Assembly (NCBI RefSeq): GCF_028826155.1
Contig: NZ_JAQGPN010000001.1
Location: 3,229,501 to 3,293,500, forward strand
Length of the DNA: 64,000 nucleotides
Source: Mesorhizobium shangrilense
Lineage (GTDB): Bacteria > Pseudomonadota > Alphaproteobacteria > Rhizobiales > Rhizobiaceae
Direction: 5' to 3'
The position numbers and the translations under genes were made by a program. Positions 47,429 through 57,744 of the stretch are shown here, one piece after another (the stretch's first letter is position 1; the number at the start of each line of letters is the position of its first letter). The notes beneath the pieces were generated by a model that was not told where the DNA came from, did no database searches, and saw nothing but the letters and a program-made list of their open reading frames with translations.

Positions 47429-47452
47429 AATGCGCCGGTAGTCCGGCGCATT
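47429..47452 (+). terminator. Rho-independent-type terminator after grxD
   Basis: AATGCGCCGG pairs with CCGGCGCATT around a TAGT loop and is followed by TCCTTTCC. It lies 45 bases after the grxD stop and before the next gene on the same strand. Confidence 0.75.
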
Positions 47453-47481
47453 TCCTTTCCGGCATTGACGCGAGACATCGA

Positions 47482-48726
47482 ATGGACCAGCAGAGATCCG
47501 CACCTTCGCAAGCGGCCTTCGGCATTCCGCAGTGGGAGTTCATCACAATCGCGGCAGCGCTGATGGCGCTCAATGCGCTGGCCATCGACATCATGCTGCC
47601 CGGCCTGCAGGAGATCGGCGCCAGCCTCGGGGTCGAGAATGAGAATCATCGCCAATATGTGATTTCGGCCTATTTCGCCGGCCTCGCCTTCGCCTTGCTC
47701 GCCTATGGCCCGTCGTCGGATCGCTTCGGCCGGCGCGCACCTCTGCTGTTCGGCCTTGGCGTCTACATCGTGGCCGCGTTCGCGGCAGCCTTCTCGACCG
47801 ATTTCACCACGCTGCTCGTGCTACGCTTCATCCAGGGCATCGGCGCAGCCTCGACGCGGGTCATCGCCGTGTCCATGGTGCGCGACCGCTTCGGCGGGCG
47901 TCAGATGGCCGAAATCATGTCGCTGATCTTCATGGTGTTCATGGTCATCCCGGTCGTGGCGCCGGGCATCGGTCAGATCGTCATGCTGTTCGCCGAATGG
48001 CACTGGATTTTCATCTGCATGGCCGTCATTGCGCTGGCCATCATGGCATGGGCGGCGATCCGCCTACCTGAGACCCTGCCGGCCGAACACCGGCGTCCTA
48101 TGGATATCGGATCCGTCGGACGCGGCTTCGCGGCCGTGCTGACCAACCGGCTGTCGCTGTTCTATACGCTGGCCTCGACGATCCTTTTCGGCGCGCTGTT
48201 CGGCTTCATCAATTCGGCCCAGCAGGTCTATGTCGGCATCTATGGACTGGGCGTCTGGTTCCCCGTCATCTTTGCTGCGATCGCCGGCATGATGGCGGTG
48301 TCGTCCTTTCTCAATTCACGGCTGGTCGGGACGCTCGGCATGCGCAGGCTGTCGCACGGCGCACTGCTTGGCTTCCTGGGGGTCAGTGTGATCTGGCTCG
48401 CCTGGTCGCTCGTAGGCGTCATTCCGCTCGCCGCCTTCGTGCTCCTCTTTGCGGCCGCAATGTTCCAGTTCGGCTGGATCGGATCGAATTTCAACGCGAT
48501 CGCGATGGAACCGCTCGGCCACATTGCCGGAACAGCGGCGTCCGTCCAGGGGTTTTTCCAGACGCTGGGGGGCGGACTGATCGGCGCGTTCATCGGACAG
48601 TCGTTCGACGGAACGACGACGCCGCTTGCCGCCGGCTTCTGCGGCGTCGCCCTGTTGGGATTGACGATGGTCCTGATCGGCGAACGCGGCAAGCTGTTCA
48701 CGGCTAGCCACAAGCCAACCCGCTAG
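47482..48726 (+). CDS. Bcr/CflA-type multidrug efflux MFS transporter
   Basis: A 414-residue inner-membrane protein with 12 hydrophobic helices. ALNALAIDIMLPGLQEIG in helix 1, YGPSSDRFGRRAPLLFG (the motif A loop between helices 2 and 3, about 74-90) and the motif-C-like SLIFMVFMVIPVVAPGIGQ in helix 5 indicate the drug:H+ antiporter-1 family, Bcr/CflA branch. The substrate is unknown. It is a single transcription unit after the grxD terminator and converges on the inositol monophosphatase gene. Confidence 0.9.
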   Translation: MDQQRSAPSQAAFGIPQWEFITIAAALMALNALAIDIMLPGLQEIGASLGVENENHRQYVISAYFAGLAFALLAYGPSSDRFGRRAPLLFGLGVYIVAAFAAAFSTDFTTLLVLRFIQGIGAASTRVIAVSMVRDRFGGRQMAEIMSLIFMVFMVIPVVAPGIGQIVMLFAEWHWIFICMAVIALAIMAWAAIRLPETLPAEHRRPMDIGSVGRGFAAVLTNRLSLFYTLASTILFGALFGFINSAQQVYVGIYGLGVWFPVIFAAIAGMMAVSSFLNSRLVGTLGMRRLSHGALLGFLGVSVIWLAWSLVGVIPLAAFVLLFAAAMFQFGWIGSNFNAIAMEPLGHIAGTAASVQGFFQTLGGGLIGAFIGQSFDGTTTPLAAGFCGVALLGLTMVLIGERGKLFTASHKPTR

Positions 48727-48729
48727 GAC

Positions 48730-49560
48730 CTACTCCGCCCACAGCTCTTCGCGCAGCTCGCGCCAGCTGTCGCGGTCCGGCGCGACCAGCAGCCCGCCGT
48801 CGACATGACCCGGCATATAGGAGCTACCATCGATACGTGCGGAGTATCCTCCAGCCTCCTGGTGGATCAGCACGCCGGCCAGGTGGTCCCAGGGCATCAG
48901 CTTGTTGTAGACGACGAAGTGGCCGAAGCCGCTGGCCAGCAGGCGGTATTCGTGCGCTGCGCACCGGTAGCCGAACTGCGCGAGGCTCTTGGCCTGGTTC
49001 TTCGCCATGCGCGAGCGCATCGGCTCCTTGAGATAGTGCCAGGAGACGGCGCCCGTCATCTGCGAGATGGGGGCGGGCGCGGCGACCCGAACTGGCGCCT
49101 GTGAGCCGTCGGTCGATCTGACATGGCTTCCCGCACCCTTTGCGCCGATCAGCCAATCCCGGCCGAGCGGGTCATGGATGAGACCGGCGACTGTCTCCCC
49201 ATTCGCCACGACGGCGAGCATAACGCCGAACAGCGGGACGCCTGATGCGAAGTTGAACGTGCCGTCGACCGGATCGATGACAAAGGCCAGCTCTGCATCG
49301 GAGAGACCCGGGAGAAGCGAGTTGTCCCGCTCGTGCGCCTCTTCGCCGACGATCAGGGCGTCTGGGAACTTCTGCTTGAGTTCGGCGGTGATCATGAGTT
49401 CAGCGCGTTCGTCGGCTTCGGTCACGAGATCGGCGGCCGAAGTCTTCTGGCGGATGTCGTCGGGCGAGAGCCGCCGGAAGCGCGGCATGATCTCCGCAGT
49501 CGCTGCACGGGCTAGAAGATCGGCAAGCCAGTCGATGTCGGCGTCGCGGAAAGTCGTCAC
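48730..49560 (-). CDS. Inositol monophosphatase family protein
   Basis: A 276-residue Mg2+-dependent phosphatase of the IMPase fold. Metal ligands are visible in GEEAHE (about 72-77, the Glu) and IDPVDGTFNFASG (about 95-107), and in MPWDHLAG near 223-230. Substrates in the family include inositol phosphate, 3'-phosphoadenosine 5'-phosphate, fructose 1,6-bisphosphate and histidinol phosphate; a choice is not possible from sequence. The GTG start follows the ttcA stop directly (TGAGTG), so the two are co-transcribed. Confidence 0.88.
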   Translation of the reverse strand: MTTFRDADIDWLADLLARAATAEIMPRFRRLSPDDIRQKTSAADLVTEADERAELMITAELKQKFPDALIVGEEAHERDNSLLPGLSDAELAFVIDPVDGTFNFASGVPLFGVMLAVVANGETVAGLIHDPLGRDWLIGAKGAGSHVRSTDGSQAPVRVAAPAPISQMTGAVSWHYLKEPMRSRMAKNQAKSLAQFGYRCAAHEYRLLASGFGHFVVYNKLMPWDHLAGVLIHQEAGGYSARIDGSSYMPGHVDGGLLVAPDRDSWRELREELWAE

Positions 49561-50430
49561 TCAATTCTCCTTGTCATTCGGCTGCGCGAGCGTAAGCCCG
49601 GCAAAGTCGAAGAGCCTGCGGTCCAAAAGGTGCGAGGGCTTCACGTTGCTCAAGGCCCGCAGCATCGTCTCCTTGCGACCCGGCATCCGGCGCTCGATGT
49701 CGTCGAGCATGGCCTTCATGGCGTTGCGCTGCAGTCCGTCCTGGCTGCCGCAAAGATCGCACGGAATGATCGGAAAGCGCATGTGCTCGGCGAAGCGGGC
49801 GAGATCGGCCTCGGCGCAATAACTCAACGGCCGGAGCACCATCACGTCGCCTTCGTCGTTCAGGAGCTTCGGCGGCATCGCCGACATGCGGCCGCCGTGG
49901 AAGAGATTCATGAAGAACGTCTCGAGGATATCCTCGCGGTGGTGGCCCAGCACCAGGGCAGAGCACCCCTCCTCCCGCGCGATGCGGTAGAGGTGTCCCC
50001 GGCGCAGCCGCGAGCAGAGCGAACAGTAAGTCTGGCTCTGCGGGATCTTCTCGGTCACCACTGAGTAGGTATCACGATACTCGATCCGATGTTCGATACC
50101 CAGCCCGTCGAGAAAGTCGGGCAGGACATGCTTGGGAAAATTGGGCTGCCCCTGGTCCAGATTGCAGGCCAGAAGGTCAACCGGCAGCAGGCCGCGCCAT
50201 TTGAGATCGAGGAGCACCGCGAGCAGCCCGTAGGAGTCCTTGCCGCCGGACAGCGCGACCAGCCATCTCTCGCCGGCGTTCGCCATGGCGAAATCCTCGA
50301 TCGCCTGGCGGGTCAGACGCAGCAGCCGCTTGCGCAGCTTGTTGAACTCGACCGACGAAGGCGCGCTGCGGAACATCGGGTGGCACCCGTCTTCCGGCAG
50401 ATCCTCGATCAATTCCGACATCATGTTCAT
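49561..50430 (-). CDS. ttcA: tRNA 2-thiocytidine(32) synthetase TtcA
   Basis: An Fe-S dependent enzyme that thiolates cytidine 32 of some tRNAs. In the 289-residue protein the PP-loop SGGKDS is at 61-66; two C-x2-C pairs in [13 protein letters not shown] and [11 protein letters not shown] bind the cluster. The N-terminal [19 protein letters not shown] block is typical. The start at 50430 gives the usual N-terminus; a start at 50478 in the same frame is an alternative. It forms a unit with the inositol monophosphatase gene and lies downstream of a terminator ending the L,D-transpeptidase gene. Confidence 0.93.
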   Translation of the reverse strand: MNMMSELIEDLPEDGCHPMFRSAPSSVEFNKLRKRLLRLTRQAIEDFAMANAGERWLVALSGGKDSYGLLAVLLDLKWRGLLPVDLLACNLDQGQPNFPKHVLPDFLDGLGIEHRIEYRDTYSVVTEKIPQSQTYCSLCSRLRRGHLYRIAREEGCSALVLGHHREDILETFFMNLFHGGRMSAMPPKLLNDEGDVMVLRPLSYCAEADLARFAEHMRFPIIPCDLCGSQDGLQRNAMKAMLDDIERRMPGRKETMLRALSNVKPSHLLDRRLFDFAGLTLAQPNDKEN

Positions 50431-50484
50431 GGCGCGGGCGCTCCTGTCGCGAAGCGCTCTAGTCGACCTCGCCGACAAAGAAAA

Positions 50485-50502
50485 GGCCGCCTGGAGGCGG
50501 CC
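50485..50502 (-). terminator. Terminator of the L,D-transpeptidase gene
   Basis: On the minus strand GGCCGCC and GGCGGCC form a 7-bp stem around TCCA, followed by TTTTCTTTGTC, a good T tract. It lies about 26 bases past the stop codon. Confidence 0.75.
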
Positions 50503-50527
50503 ATTTCGATCGAAGGCGTCTGATCGG

Positions 50528-51787
50528 TCACATCACGATCACGTGCGTGCCCATCTTCACGCGAGAGTAGAGGTCCTTCACATGCTCGTTGACCATGCGG
50601 AAGCAACCGTTGGACGAGTTGGTGCCGATAGTCTCCGGCTGATTGGTTCCGTGGATGCGCAGGTAGGTGTCCTTCCTGCCCTGGTAGAGGTAGATGGCGC
50701 GCGCGCCGAGCGGATTGCTCGGACCGCCCGCCATGCCGTCCTTGTACTGACCATACTTGTGCGGCTCCCGCTTCTGCATGTCCTGCGTCGGGATCCAGCG
50801 CGGCCATTCCTGCTTGTCTCCGACGGTGACATTGCCCTTGAACTGCAGCCCCTCGCGTCCGACGGCGATCGCATAGCGACGCGCCTTCGACGAGGACTGG
50901 ACCAGGTAGAGGTAGCGGGCGGAGGTATCGATGACGATTGTGCCGGCCTCGTATCCGGGAAACTGAACTGTCTGCGGCTCGAAGTCGGCCCTGACCTTGA
51001 ATTTGCGTCTTGCCTCCTGCTGCTCCAGCGCCGCGTCCAGGGCGCGCGTCTCCGGAAGCATCGACGCAGTCGGGGCGGCGCCGAACAGACCGAGGAACCC
51101 GGTCTTCTGGGGCGTCGCCAGCGTCTCGCTGCGAAGCTCACCGTTGTTTCCGGTGCGCGCAATGTCCATCGACGCAAGTTGGGCGAGTTCGGCCTGGCGT
51201 GATGCCTCGGCGGCGCGGACGCGGGCCTGATTAGCGTCCTCAATCGCCTTCAGCTTGGCCAGACGTGCGTCTTCCCTGGCCTTTTCCTTCGCAAGCTTGG
51301 CCGCGAGAGCTGCGTCTGCCTTTGCCTTCGCAGCCTGCTGCTTCTCCTCGAGAGCCTTGGCCTTTGCGGCGAGGCGCTCCTGCTCGGCCTTGGCCTTGGC
51401 TGCCTTCTTCAGCTCCGCAGCCTTGGCGGCCGCTGCTTTCTTCTCGGCAAGCTCCTTGGCACGAGCAAGCTTCTTCGCCTCTTCGGCCTTCTTCTTCTCG
51501 GCGAGCTTCTTGTCCGCCTCGGCCTTGGCCTTTGCTGCCAGCTTCTGCTTCTCGGCCGCCTTGGCCTTTGCGGCGGCCTCGCGCGCCTTCTTCTCAGCCG
51601 CCTTCTTCTCGGCGGGTGTCATCTCTTTGGCAGTCTTGGCGTTCTTCCTGACCTTGGCGGGGTCCTGGGCGGAGGCTGTCGCCTCCGTCTTGAGAATGGA
51701 TGTGAAAATCTTGCTTTCCGCGAAGGCCGGCGAACTGACGCCGATCAACGCGCAGAGGCTCAACGCGACGAAGCCACGGAGTTGCAT
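50528..51787 (-). CDS. L,D-transpeptidase with Ala/Lys-rich coiled-coil stalk
   Basis: A 419-residue exported protein. A signal peptide (about 1-23, ending AFA) is followed by about 150 residues of alternating Ala/Lys/Glu (TolA-like, about 45-200), predicted to be a long helix across the periplasm. The C-terminal YkuD domain (about 275-419) has the catalytic His379 (HGTNQP) and Cys395 (SNGCFRM). It would cross-link peptidoglycan by 3-3 bonds or attach lipoprotein to it. The gene stands alone with its own terminator. The repetitive stalk makes the antisense strand look open as well, but that frame is not a gene. Confidence 0.92.
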   Translation of the reverse strand: MQLRGFVALSLCALIGVSSPAFAESKIFTSILKTEATASAQDPAKVRKNAKTAKEMTPAEKKAAEKKAREAAAKAKAAEKQKLAAKAKAEADKKLAEKKKAEEAKKLARAKELAEKKAAAAKAAELKKAAKAKAEQERLAAKAKALEEKQQAAKAKADAALAAKLAKEKAREDARLAKLKAIEDANQARVRAAEASRQAELAQLASMDIARTGNNGELRSETLATPQKTGFLGLFGAAPTASMLPETRALDAALEQQEARRKFKVRADFEPQTVQFPGYEAGTIVIDTSARYLYLVQSSSKARRYAIAVGREGLQFKGNVTVGDKQEWPRWIPTQDMQKREPHKYGQYKDGMAGGPSNPLGARAIYLYQGRKDTYLRIHGTNQPETIGTNSSNGCFRMVNEHVKDLYSRVKMGTHVIVM

Positions 51788-51972
51788 GAGAAAAATCCCG
51801 AGTATGCTCTAATGTTTTTGAACGCGCGCCAAGGGCACCGAACATATCTCCCCCCGGCCGCCGGCACTCATAATCGAACTGCTTGTGACGACTCAAGCGC
51901 AGACATGCAACACTCGGATGCGCATTGCTTTTCCGACGGGCAAATCACGCGAGTGTGATCGAATCACAACAA

Positions 51973-51996
51973 GCCCGCATACAATTTGTTGCGGGC
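51973..51996 (-). terminator. Terminator of secG
   Basis: On the minus strand GCCCGCA and TGCGGGC pair around a 10-base loop, followed by TTGTTGTGATTC. It lies 25 bases after the secG stop. Confidence 0.6.
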
Positions 51997-52020
51997 CTGC
52001 CAGGAAATGTTTGAGGAGCG

Positions 52021-52470
52021 CTACTGGCCCGTGGGGACCTGCGGCTGCGCGGGTGCGGCCGGCGCCTGCGATTCGCCGGCGGGAACCGTCGCAGAGCCGG
52101 CGGGAGCCGGAGCGGTGTCGGTGCTCTCCGCAGGAGCAGGGACAGCCGGCGCGGTGGAGCTGCCGCCAAGCTGGTCAAGCACGCCGGCGCCGCCGCTCTG
52201 GCCCTGGCCGCTCTGCGCGGGCACGCGGTCAAGGATGTCGATCGGACGGTCCGAATAGCGCGCAATGATCGACAGCGTCAGCGAGGTGGCGAAGAACGCG
52301 ATGGCAAGGATGCCGGTGGTGCGCGTGAGCGCGTTCGCCGCGCCGCGGGCCGTCATGAAGCCCGAACCGCCGCCGATGCCCAGTCCCCCGCCTTCCGAGC
52401 GTTGCAGCAGAACGACGCCGACCAACGCCAGCACGACCATGAGGTGGATGACAATGATGATTGTTTGCAT
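52021..52470 (-). CDS. secG: Preprotein translocase subunit SecG
   Basis: A 149-residue subunit of the SecYEG channel. Two transmembrane helices (about 3-22 and 53-73) flank the conserved cytoplasmic loop with LLQRSEGGGLGIGGGSG and the ARGAANALTRTT block. The C-terminal 70 residues are a low-complexity Ala/Pro/Gly/Gln tail, common in alphaproteobacterial SecG. The start at 52470 gives the normal N-terminus. It lies downstream of tpiA on the same strand, the usual alphaproteobacterial pair. Confidence 0.95.
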   Translation of the reverse strand: MQTIIIVIHLMVVLALVGVVLLQRSEGGGLGIGGGSGFMTARGAANALTRTTGILAIAFFATSLTLSIIARYSDRPIDILDRVPAQSGQGQSGGAGVLDQLGGSSTAPAVPAPAESTDTAPAPAGSATVPAGESQAPAAPAQPQVPTGQ

Positions 52471-52602
52471 GGTCGTTCCAAAAGCTAGTCGCAAGCGGGC
52501 CGGATGACGCGCTCGATGGAGGCGGCTCAGTACAATGGTTTCATTGCAAATCCAAGCCCCGCGCGAATATGGGGCGGGGCAGGCGAATTGCAACCGCGAC
52601 GG

Positions 52603-53367
52603 TCACATCGCGCGATAGGCTTCCGCAATGCCAAGAAAGTCGGCTGCCTTCAGGCTGGCGCCACCGACAAGCGCGCCATCGACATTGGCGACTCCCAGCA
52701 GCTCGACCGCATTCGACGGCTTGACCGAGCCGCCATAGAGAATGCGCAATTTCGCTGCTTCGCCACCCACTTTGTCGTGAAGCCGGGCCCGGATGTGGGC
52801 ATGCGCCTCGGCAACATCCGAGGCGGTCGGCGTCAGCCCGGTACCGATGGCCCAGACCGGTTCATAGGCCACGATCGTGTTGTTCGCATCCGCGCCCGGC
52901 GGAACGGAGCCCACGATCTGGCGGGCCAGCACGTCGAGCGTGGCGCCCGATTCGCGTTCGGCCTGCGTCTCGCCGATGCACACGACGGCTACCAGCCCGG
53001 CCCGCCATGCCGCCTCGGCCTTCGCACGGACGATGTCATCGGTTTCTCCATGATCCGTCCGGCGCTCGGAGTGGCCGACGATGACATGCGAAGCGCCCGC
53101 ATCCTTCAACATCTCAGCAGCAATGTCGCCCGTGTGGGCGCCGCTCGGCTTCGGATGACAATCCTGTCCCCCGACCTTCAGCGGCGTGCTCGCCGCGATA
53201 GCCGCGGCGCGGTGAAGCAAGGTCGCAGGCACGCAAATCAGCGCCTCCGTTTCGGCATCCAGCCCGCCCATGAAACCATGGCCGATGCTTCTCAGCTCAT
53301 CGAGCTGCGGGCCCGCGCCGTTCATCTTCCAGTTCCCCGCCACCAGCGGGCGAATGCCAGGTGTCAT
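52603..53367 (-). CDS. tpiA: Triose-phosphate isomerase
   Basis: A 254-residue TIM-barrel enzyme interconverting dihydroxyacetone phosphate and glyceraldehyde 3-phosphate. Catalytic residues are in GNWKMNG (Lys near 13), VIVGHSERR (His near 97) and the [12 protein letters not shown] loop (Glu near 169). The start at 53367 is the ATG before the conserved N-terminus; the long upstream frame to 53787 is a shadow of ppiD. It diverges from ppiD, with 144 bp in between for both promoters, and links glycerol metabolism to glycolysis. Confidence 0.96.
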   Translation of the reverse strand: MTPGIRPLVAGNWKMNGAGPQLDELRSIGHGFMGGLDAETEALICVPATLLHRAAAIAASTPLKVGGQDCHPKPSGAHTGDIAAEMLKDAGASHVIVGHSERRTDHGETDDIVRAKAEAAWRAGLVAVVCIGETQAERESGATLDVLARQIVGSVPPGADANNTIVAYEPVWAIGTGLTPTASDVAEAHAHIRARLHDKVGGEAAKLRILYGGSVKPSNAVELLGVANVDGALVGGASLKAADFLGIAEAYRAM

Positions 53368-53511
53368 CAGCCGATCTCCAGTAGGCCGGTCCCCGGCCGC
53401 GCGGGGCTTCACTAGCAAAATCAGGCCACAAAGCAATCGACACTGGCGGCGAAGGACGCTATTGCGCTTGCCAGGAACAGCGCACAACAATGCGCAACAC
53501 CGGATTTTGCG

Positions 53512-55401
53512 ATGCTTGACAGTCTTAGAAAAGCCGCCGGAACATGGGTGGCAAAGCTTCTTTTGCTCCTCCTCGTGGGCAGCTTTGCCGTATGGGGGAT
53601 CTCCGGCCAGCTGGTGACCGGCATGGGCGGCAACAGCGTCATCGTGGCAGGCGGCACCGAGGTGTCCGCCACGGACTACCGCCTCGCCTACGACCGACAG
53701 CTTTCGGTCATGTCGCAGCAGTTCGGGACGCGCATCACCCGCGACCAGGCGACGGCGCTGGGCATCGACAACCAGGTGCTGGCGCAACTGGTCGCTGGCG
53801 CCGTGCTGGACGAACAGGCGCGCAAGCTCGGTCTCGGAGTTTCACGGGATCGCGTCGCCGCCCTCACCGTCGAGGATCCGGCGTTCCAGGGTCCCGACGG
53901 CAGGTTCGATCGCAACCAGTTCGACTATGTGCTGCGTCAGGTCGGAATGCGCCCGGAGGATTACCTGACCAATCGTGAGCAGGTGGCCGTGCGCCAGCAG
54001 ATCGTCGAAGCGGTTTCGGACGGACTGACAGCGCCAGATGCGTTTTTCCGCGCTCTCGCTTTGTACGAGGGCGAGGATCGTACGGTCGATTTCGTCGTGC
54101 TGCCCAGCAGTCTGGTCGAGCCGATTGAAGATCCGTCCGCCGACGTGCTCGCAAAGTGGTTCGAGGACCGCAAGGCGAACTATGGAGCGCCCGAGTACCG
54201 CAAGATCTCCTACGTCAAGCTTGAGCCGGAGGACATCGCCGACGAGTCGGCTATTACCGACGATCAGGTCGCCAAGGACTACGAGGCCAGCAAGGCGCGA
54301 TACACGACGGCCGAGACGCGCAGGATCGAGCAGCTCGTGTTTGCCTCCGAAGAGGCTGCCCAGGCTGCGGCCGACAGCCTGAAGGCCGGCTCCACCTTCG
54401 ATCAGGTCGTCGCCGCGGAAGGCAAGTCGATGGGCGACGTTCAGATGGGAGCGTTGACGAAGGACAAGGTGCCAGATCCCGCCGTCGCCGAGGCCGCGTT
54501 CAAGCTCCAGGCCAATGAAGTGAGCCCCATCATCAAGGGTTCATTCGGCCCCATGCTCGTCCGCGTCACCGAAATCACGCCCGAGACGGTCAAGTCGCTG
54601 GACGACGTGAAGACGGAGATCCGGAAGGCCCTGGCGCTCGCCGAGGCCAACCGCATCCTGCTCGACGTTCATGACAGCTACGAGGATGCGCGCGCCGGCG
54701 GCGACAGCCTGCAAGATGCCGCCACGAAGCTCAATCTCAAGGTGACGACCATCGACGCCATCGATCGCACCGCACAGCGCCCCGATGGCACGATCGTCGA
54801 CGACATCCCGGAATCGGCGGCCCTTCTCGCCGCGGCATTCGAATCCGAGGCGAACGTCGAGAACGACCCGATCAACATCGGCAGCAACGGCTTCGTCTTC
54901 TTCGAGGTCGAAGGGATAACGCCGGCGCGGGAACGCATGCTGGACGAAGTTCGGGAAAAGGTTGTCGCCGACTGGAAGGTCGCCGAAGTCGCGGCTCGCC
55001 TCGGCGCGAAGGCGACCGAGCTCGAGAAGCGCCTGAAGGATGGCGCCACACTGGACACCATCGCAGCCGAGCTGAAGCTGGAGAAGCAGACGAAGCGCGG
55101 ACTGAAGCGCCAGGCAGACGATGCGGATTTCGGCCGCACGGGCGTCGCGGCGGCTTTCGGCGTCCCGGAGAAGGGCGTGGGCCTCACTCCCGCCCCGACC
55201 GACGGCGGACAAATTCTCTTCCAGGTCTCCGAGGTGTTCGAGCCTGCCGGCGCCGATGCCAGCACCCTGCCCGAGCAGACCCGTACCTCGCTTTCGCAGG
55301 GGCTGGCCGATGATCTGCTCGACCAGCTGGTGGCACGGCTCCAGGCCGAATACGACGTCGAGGTCGACCAGGGCGCTATCCAGCGCGCACTGAGCTTCTG
55401 A
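53512..55401 (+). CDS. Periplasmic SurA/PpiD-type peptidyl-prolyl isomerase
   Basis: A 629-residue membrane-anchored chaperone. An N-terminal transmembrane helix (about 15-33) is followed by a SurA_N_3 chaperone domain ([17 protein letters not shown], about 43-180) and a parvulin-like PPIase domain (about 250-360, with [18 protein letters not shown] and [10 protein letters not shown]), then a second chaperone region. It assists folding of newly secreted proteins near the translocon. It begins a run ppiD-trpD-trpC-moaC-moeA with very short spacers, an order common in rhizobia. Confidence 0.9.
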   Translation: MLDSLRKAAGTWVAKLLLLLLVGSFAVWGISGQLVTGMGGNSVIVAGGTEVSATDYRLAYDRQLSVMSQQFGTRITRDQATALGIDNQVLAQLVAGAVLDEQARKLGLGVSRDRVAALTVEDPAFQGPDGRFDRNQFDYVLRQVGMRPEDYLTNREQVAVRQQIVEAVSDGLTAPDAFFRALALYEGEDRTVDFVVLPSSLVEPIEDPSADVLAKWFEDRKANYGAPEYRKISYVKLEPEDIADESAITDDQVAKDYEASKARYTTAETRRIEQLVFASEEAAQAAADSLKAGSTFDQVVAAEGKSMGDVQMGALTKDKVPDPAVAEAAFKLQANEVSPIIKGSFGPMLVRVTEITPETVKSLDDVKTEIRKALALAEANRILLDVHDSYEDARAGGDSLQDAATKLNLKVTTIDAIDRTAQRPDGTIVDDIPESAALLAAAFESEANVENDPINIGSNGFVFFEVEGITPARERMLDEVREKVVADWKVAEVAARLGAKATELEKRLKDGATLDTIAAELKLEKQTKRGLKRQADDADFGRTGVAAAFGVPEKGVGLTPAPTDGGQILFQVSEVFEPAGADASTLPEQTRTSLSQGLADDLLDQLVARLQAEYDVEVDQGAIQRALSF

Positions 55402-55407
55402 ACCCAA

Positions 55408-56418
55408 ATGAGCGCGCTCAAGCCATACATAGCAAAGGCAGCCGGCGCCCAGTCGCTGACCTTCGAGGAAGCCAGGGACGCCTTCGACATCATCATGTCG
55501 GGCGACGCCACCCCGGGACAGGTCGGCGGCTTCCTGATGGCGCTGCGGGTGCGCGGCGAGTCCGTCGACGAGATCGCGGGCGCTGTGGCGACCATGCGTG
55601 ACAAGATGCTGCGCGTCGAGGCGCCCGCCGACGCCATCGACATCGTCGGAACCGGCGGAGACAATTCGCACAGCGTCAACATCTCTACGGCGTCGGCATT
55701 CGTGGTGGCCGGCTGCGGCGTCCCAGTCGCCAAGCACGGCAATCGCGCCCTCTCCTCCTCAACCGGATCCGCGGATGTGCTGACGTCGCTTGGCGTCAGG
55801 CTCGACCTTGGGCCGGAGATGATCAGCCGTTGCGTCAACGAGGCCGGCATCGGCTTCATGTTCGCGCCGGCGCATCACCCCGCCATGAAGCACGTTGGTC
55901 CGGTGCGGGCCGAACTGGGGACGCGCACCATCTTCAACCTGCTCGGGCCGCTCTCCAACCCGGCCGGTGTCAGCCGGCAGCTGGTCGGCGTCTTCGCACC
56001 TGAGTGGGTGGGGCCGGTTGCCGAGACGCTTCGCAACCTCGGCGCGGAGACGGCCTGGGTGGTCCATGGCGACGGCTTCGACGAGATCACGGCGACAGGC
56101 GAGACCCAGGTGTCACGGCTCGCCAACGGCGGCATTGAAACTCTCGTGCTGAAGCCAGAGGACCTTGGCCTGAAGCGCCATGCCCGCGAGGCATTGCGTG
56201 GTGGCGACGCCGCCTTCAACGCGCAGGCCCTGCATGCGGTCCTCACCGGCCAGCAGGGGGCATACCGCGACACCGTCCTGATGAATGCAGGAGCAGCGCT
56301 GGTCGTCGCCACCAAGGCCGAAACACTCCAAAGCGGTATTGAGCAGGCTGCAGCATCCATAGACAGTGGCCGCGCTGTCGGCGTTCTCGAAACCCTCAAG
56401 CGCGTATCAAACGCTTGA
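55408..56418 (+). CDS. trpD: Anthranilate phosphoribosyltransferase
   Basis: A 336-residue enzyme transferring phosphoribosyl to anthranilate in tryptophan synthesis. [14 protein letters not shown] begins at 81 (the PRPP pyrophosphate site), [15 protein letters not shown] follows at about 109-123, and [12 protein letters not shown] at about 156-167. Length matches the family. It is 6 bp after ppiD and 16 bp before trpC; trpE and trpG are elsewhere. Confidence 0.97.
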   Translation: MSALKPYIAKAAGAQSLTFEEARDAFDIIMSGDATPGQVGGFLMALRVRGESVDEIAGAVATMRDKMLRVEAPADAIDIVGTGGDNSHSVNISTASAFVVAGCGVPVAKHGNRALSSSTGSADVLTSLGVRLDLGPEMISRCVNEAGIGFMFAPAHHPAMKHVGPVRAELGTRTIFNLLGPLSNPAGVSRQLVGVFAPEWVGPVAETLRNLGAETAWVVHGDGFDEITATGETQVSRLANGGIETLVLKPEDLGLKRHAREALRGGDAAFNAQALHAVLTGQQGAYRDTVLMNAGAALVVATKAETLQSGIEQAAASIDSGRAVGVLETLKRVSNA

Positions 56419-56434
56419 ACCGGCAGGCGTGACG

Positions 56435-57250
56435 ATGGCCGATATTCTCAAACGCATCGAATCCTACAAGCGCGACGAGATCGAAGCTGCAAAGTCGCGC
56501 GAACCAATCGCCGAACTCAAGGCGCGCATCGCCGACCAGGACGCTCCGCGAGGCTTTCTGCGCGCCCTCGAAGCGCGGCGTGCGGCGCAGTCGTTTGGGC
56601 TTATCGCCGAGATCAAGAAAGCGAGTCCGTCGAAGGGCCTGATCCGGCCGGATTTCGATCCACCCTCGCTGGCGCAGGCTTACGAGGCCGGCGGCGCAGC
56701 CTGCCTGTCCGTGCTCACCGATGCGCCATCCTTCCAGGGCGCACCGGAGTTTTTGACCGCCGCGCGGGCGGCAACGCGTCTGCCTGCACTGCGCAAGGAC
56801 TTCATGTTCGAGCCTTACCAGGTGTACGAGGCGCGCGCCTGGGGCGCGGACGCCATCCTGATCATCATGGCCAGCGTCGATGACGGCATGGCGCGCGAAT
56901 TGGAGAGCACCGCCTTCGAACTTGGCATGGACGCCCTGATCGAGGTGCATGACGAGGCCGAGACCGAGCGCGCGCTCAAGCTGTCGTCGCGCCTCATCGG
57001 CATCAACAACCGCAATTTGCGGACCTTCGAGGTCAGCCTGACGACCTCGGAGCGGCTGGCTGGCATGATCCCGGACGATCGCCTGCTGGTCGGCGAAAGC
57101 GGCATCTTCACCCACGAGGACTGCGCGCGACTGGCGCGCTCCGGCATTACGACGTTCCTGGTCGGCGAGAGCCTCATGCGACAGCAGGACGTCACGGCGG
57201 CGACGCGCCTGCTGCTCGGAGGCGCGCCCGCCGGCGCGACCGCGGGCTGA
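56435..57250 (+). CDS. trpC: Indole-3-glycerol phosphate synthase
   Basis: A 271-residue TIM-barrel enzyme that closes the indole ring. Conserved segments are [19 protein letters not shown] (about 54-72), [17 protein letters not shown] (about 114-130) and [11 protein letters not shown], and the C-terminal [10 protein letters not shown]. The start is the ATG at 56435, after an in-frame frame that overlaps trpD and is rejected. Single-domain type, not fused to TrpF. Confidence 0.97.
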   Translation: MADILKRIESYKRDEIEAAKSREPIAELKARIADQDAPRGFLRALEARRAAQSFGLIAEIKKASPSKGLIRPDFDPPSLAQAYEAGGAACLSVLTDAPSFQGAPEFLTAARAATRLPALRKDFMFEPYQVYEARAWGADAILIIMASVDDGMARELESTAFELGMDALIEVHDEAETERALKLSSRLIGINNRNLRTFEVSLTTSERLAGMIPDDRLLVGESGIFTHEDCARLARSGITTFLVGESLMRQQDVTAATRLLLGGAPAGATAG

Positions 57251-57254
57251 AGCC

Positions 57255-57740
57255 ATGACGGCCGGACCGAAACTCACCCATCTCACCGCCTCGGGCGAGG
57301 CGCACATGGTCGACGTGGGCGCGAAGGCCGAAACCGAACGCACGGCGATCGCGGAGGGCGCGGTATCGATGAAGCGCGAGACGCTCGAGATGATCCTCGC
57401 CGGCGACGCCAAGAAGGGCGACGTGCTCGGCGCCGCGCGCATTGCCGGCATCATGGCCGCCAAGCGCACGCACGAACTCGTCCCGCTGTGCCATCCTCTC
57501 CTCCTCACCAAGGTCACCGTCGACATAGAGCCGGATTCCAATCTGCCGGGCCTGCGCGTGACCGCCCTCGCCCGGGTCACCGGCAAGACGGGCGTTGAGA
57601 TGGAGGCGCTGACCGCCGCCTCGATCGCCTGCCTGACGATCTACGACATGGCCAAGGCGGTCGACCGCGGCATGGTCATTTCGGACATCCGGCTCCTGCG
57701 GAAAACCGGCGGCAAGTCCGGCGATTTCCAGGCAGATTGA
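57255..57740 (+). CDS. moaC: Cyclic pyranopterin monophosphate synthase
   Basis: A 161-residue molybdenum cofactor enzyme that forms cyclic pyranopterin phosphate from the MoaA product. [18 protein letters not shown] at the N-terminus, [17 protein letters not shown] (about 74-90) and the [15 protein letters not shown] block (about 115-129) with its catalytic Lys/Asp neighbourhood are intact. It is 4 bp after trpC and 4 bp before moeA. Confidence 0.97.
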   Translation: MTAGPKLTHLTASGEAHMVDVGAKAETERTAIAEGAVSMKRETLEMILAGDAKKGDVLGAARIAGIMAAKRTHELVPLCHPLLLTKVTVDIEPDSNLPGLRVTALARVTGKTGVEMEALTAASIACLTIYDMAKAVDRGMVISDIRLLRKTGGKSGDFQAD

Positions 57741-57744
57741 AGCA

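Noticed and set aside
51255..51812. Long plus-strand frame opposite the L,D-transpeptidase, rich in Ala and Ser
   Set aside because: It is the antisense image of the Ala/Lys/Glu codon repeats; composition is artificial and no ribosome site is seen.
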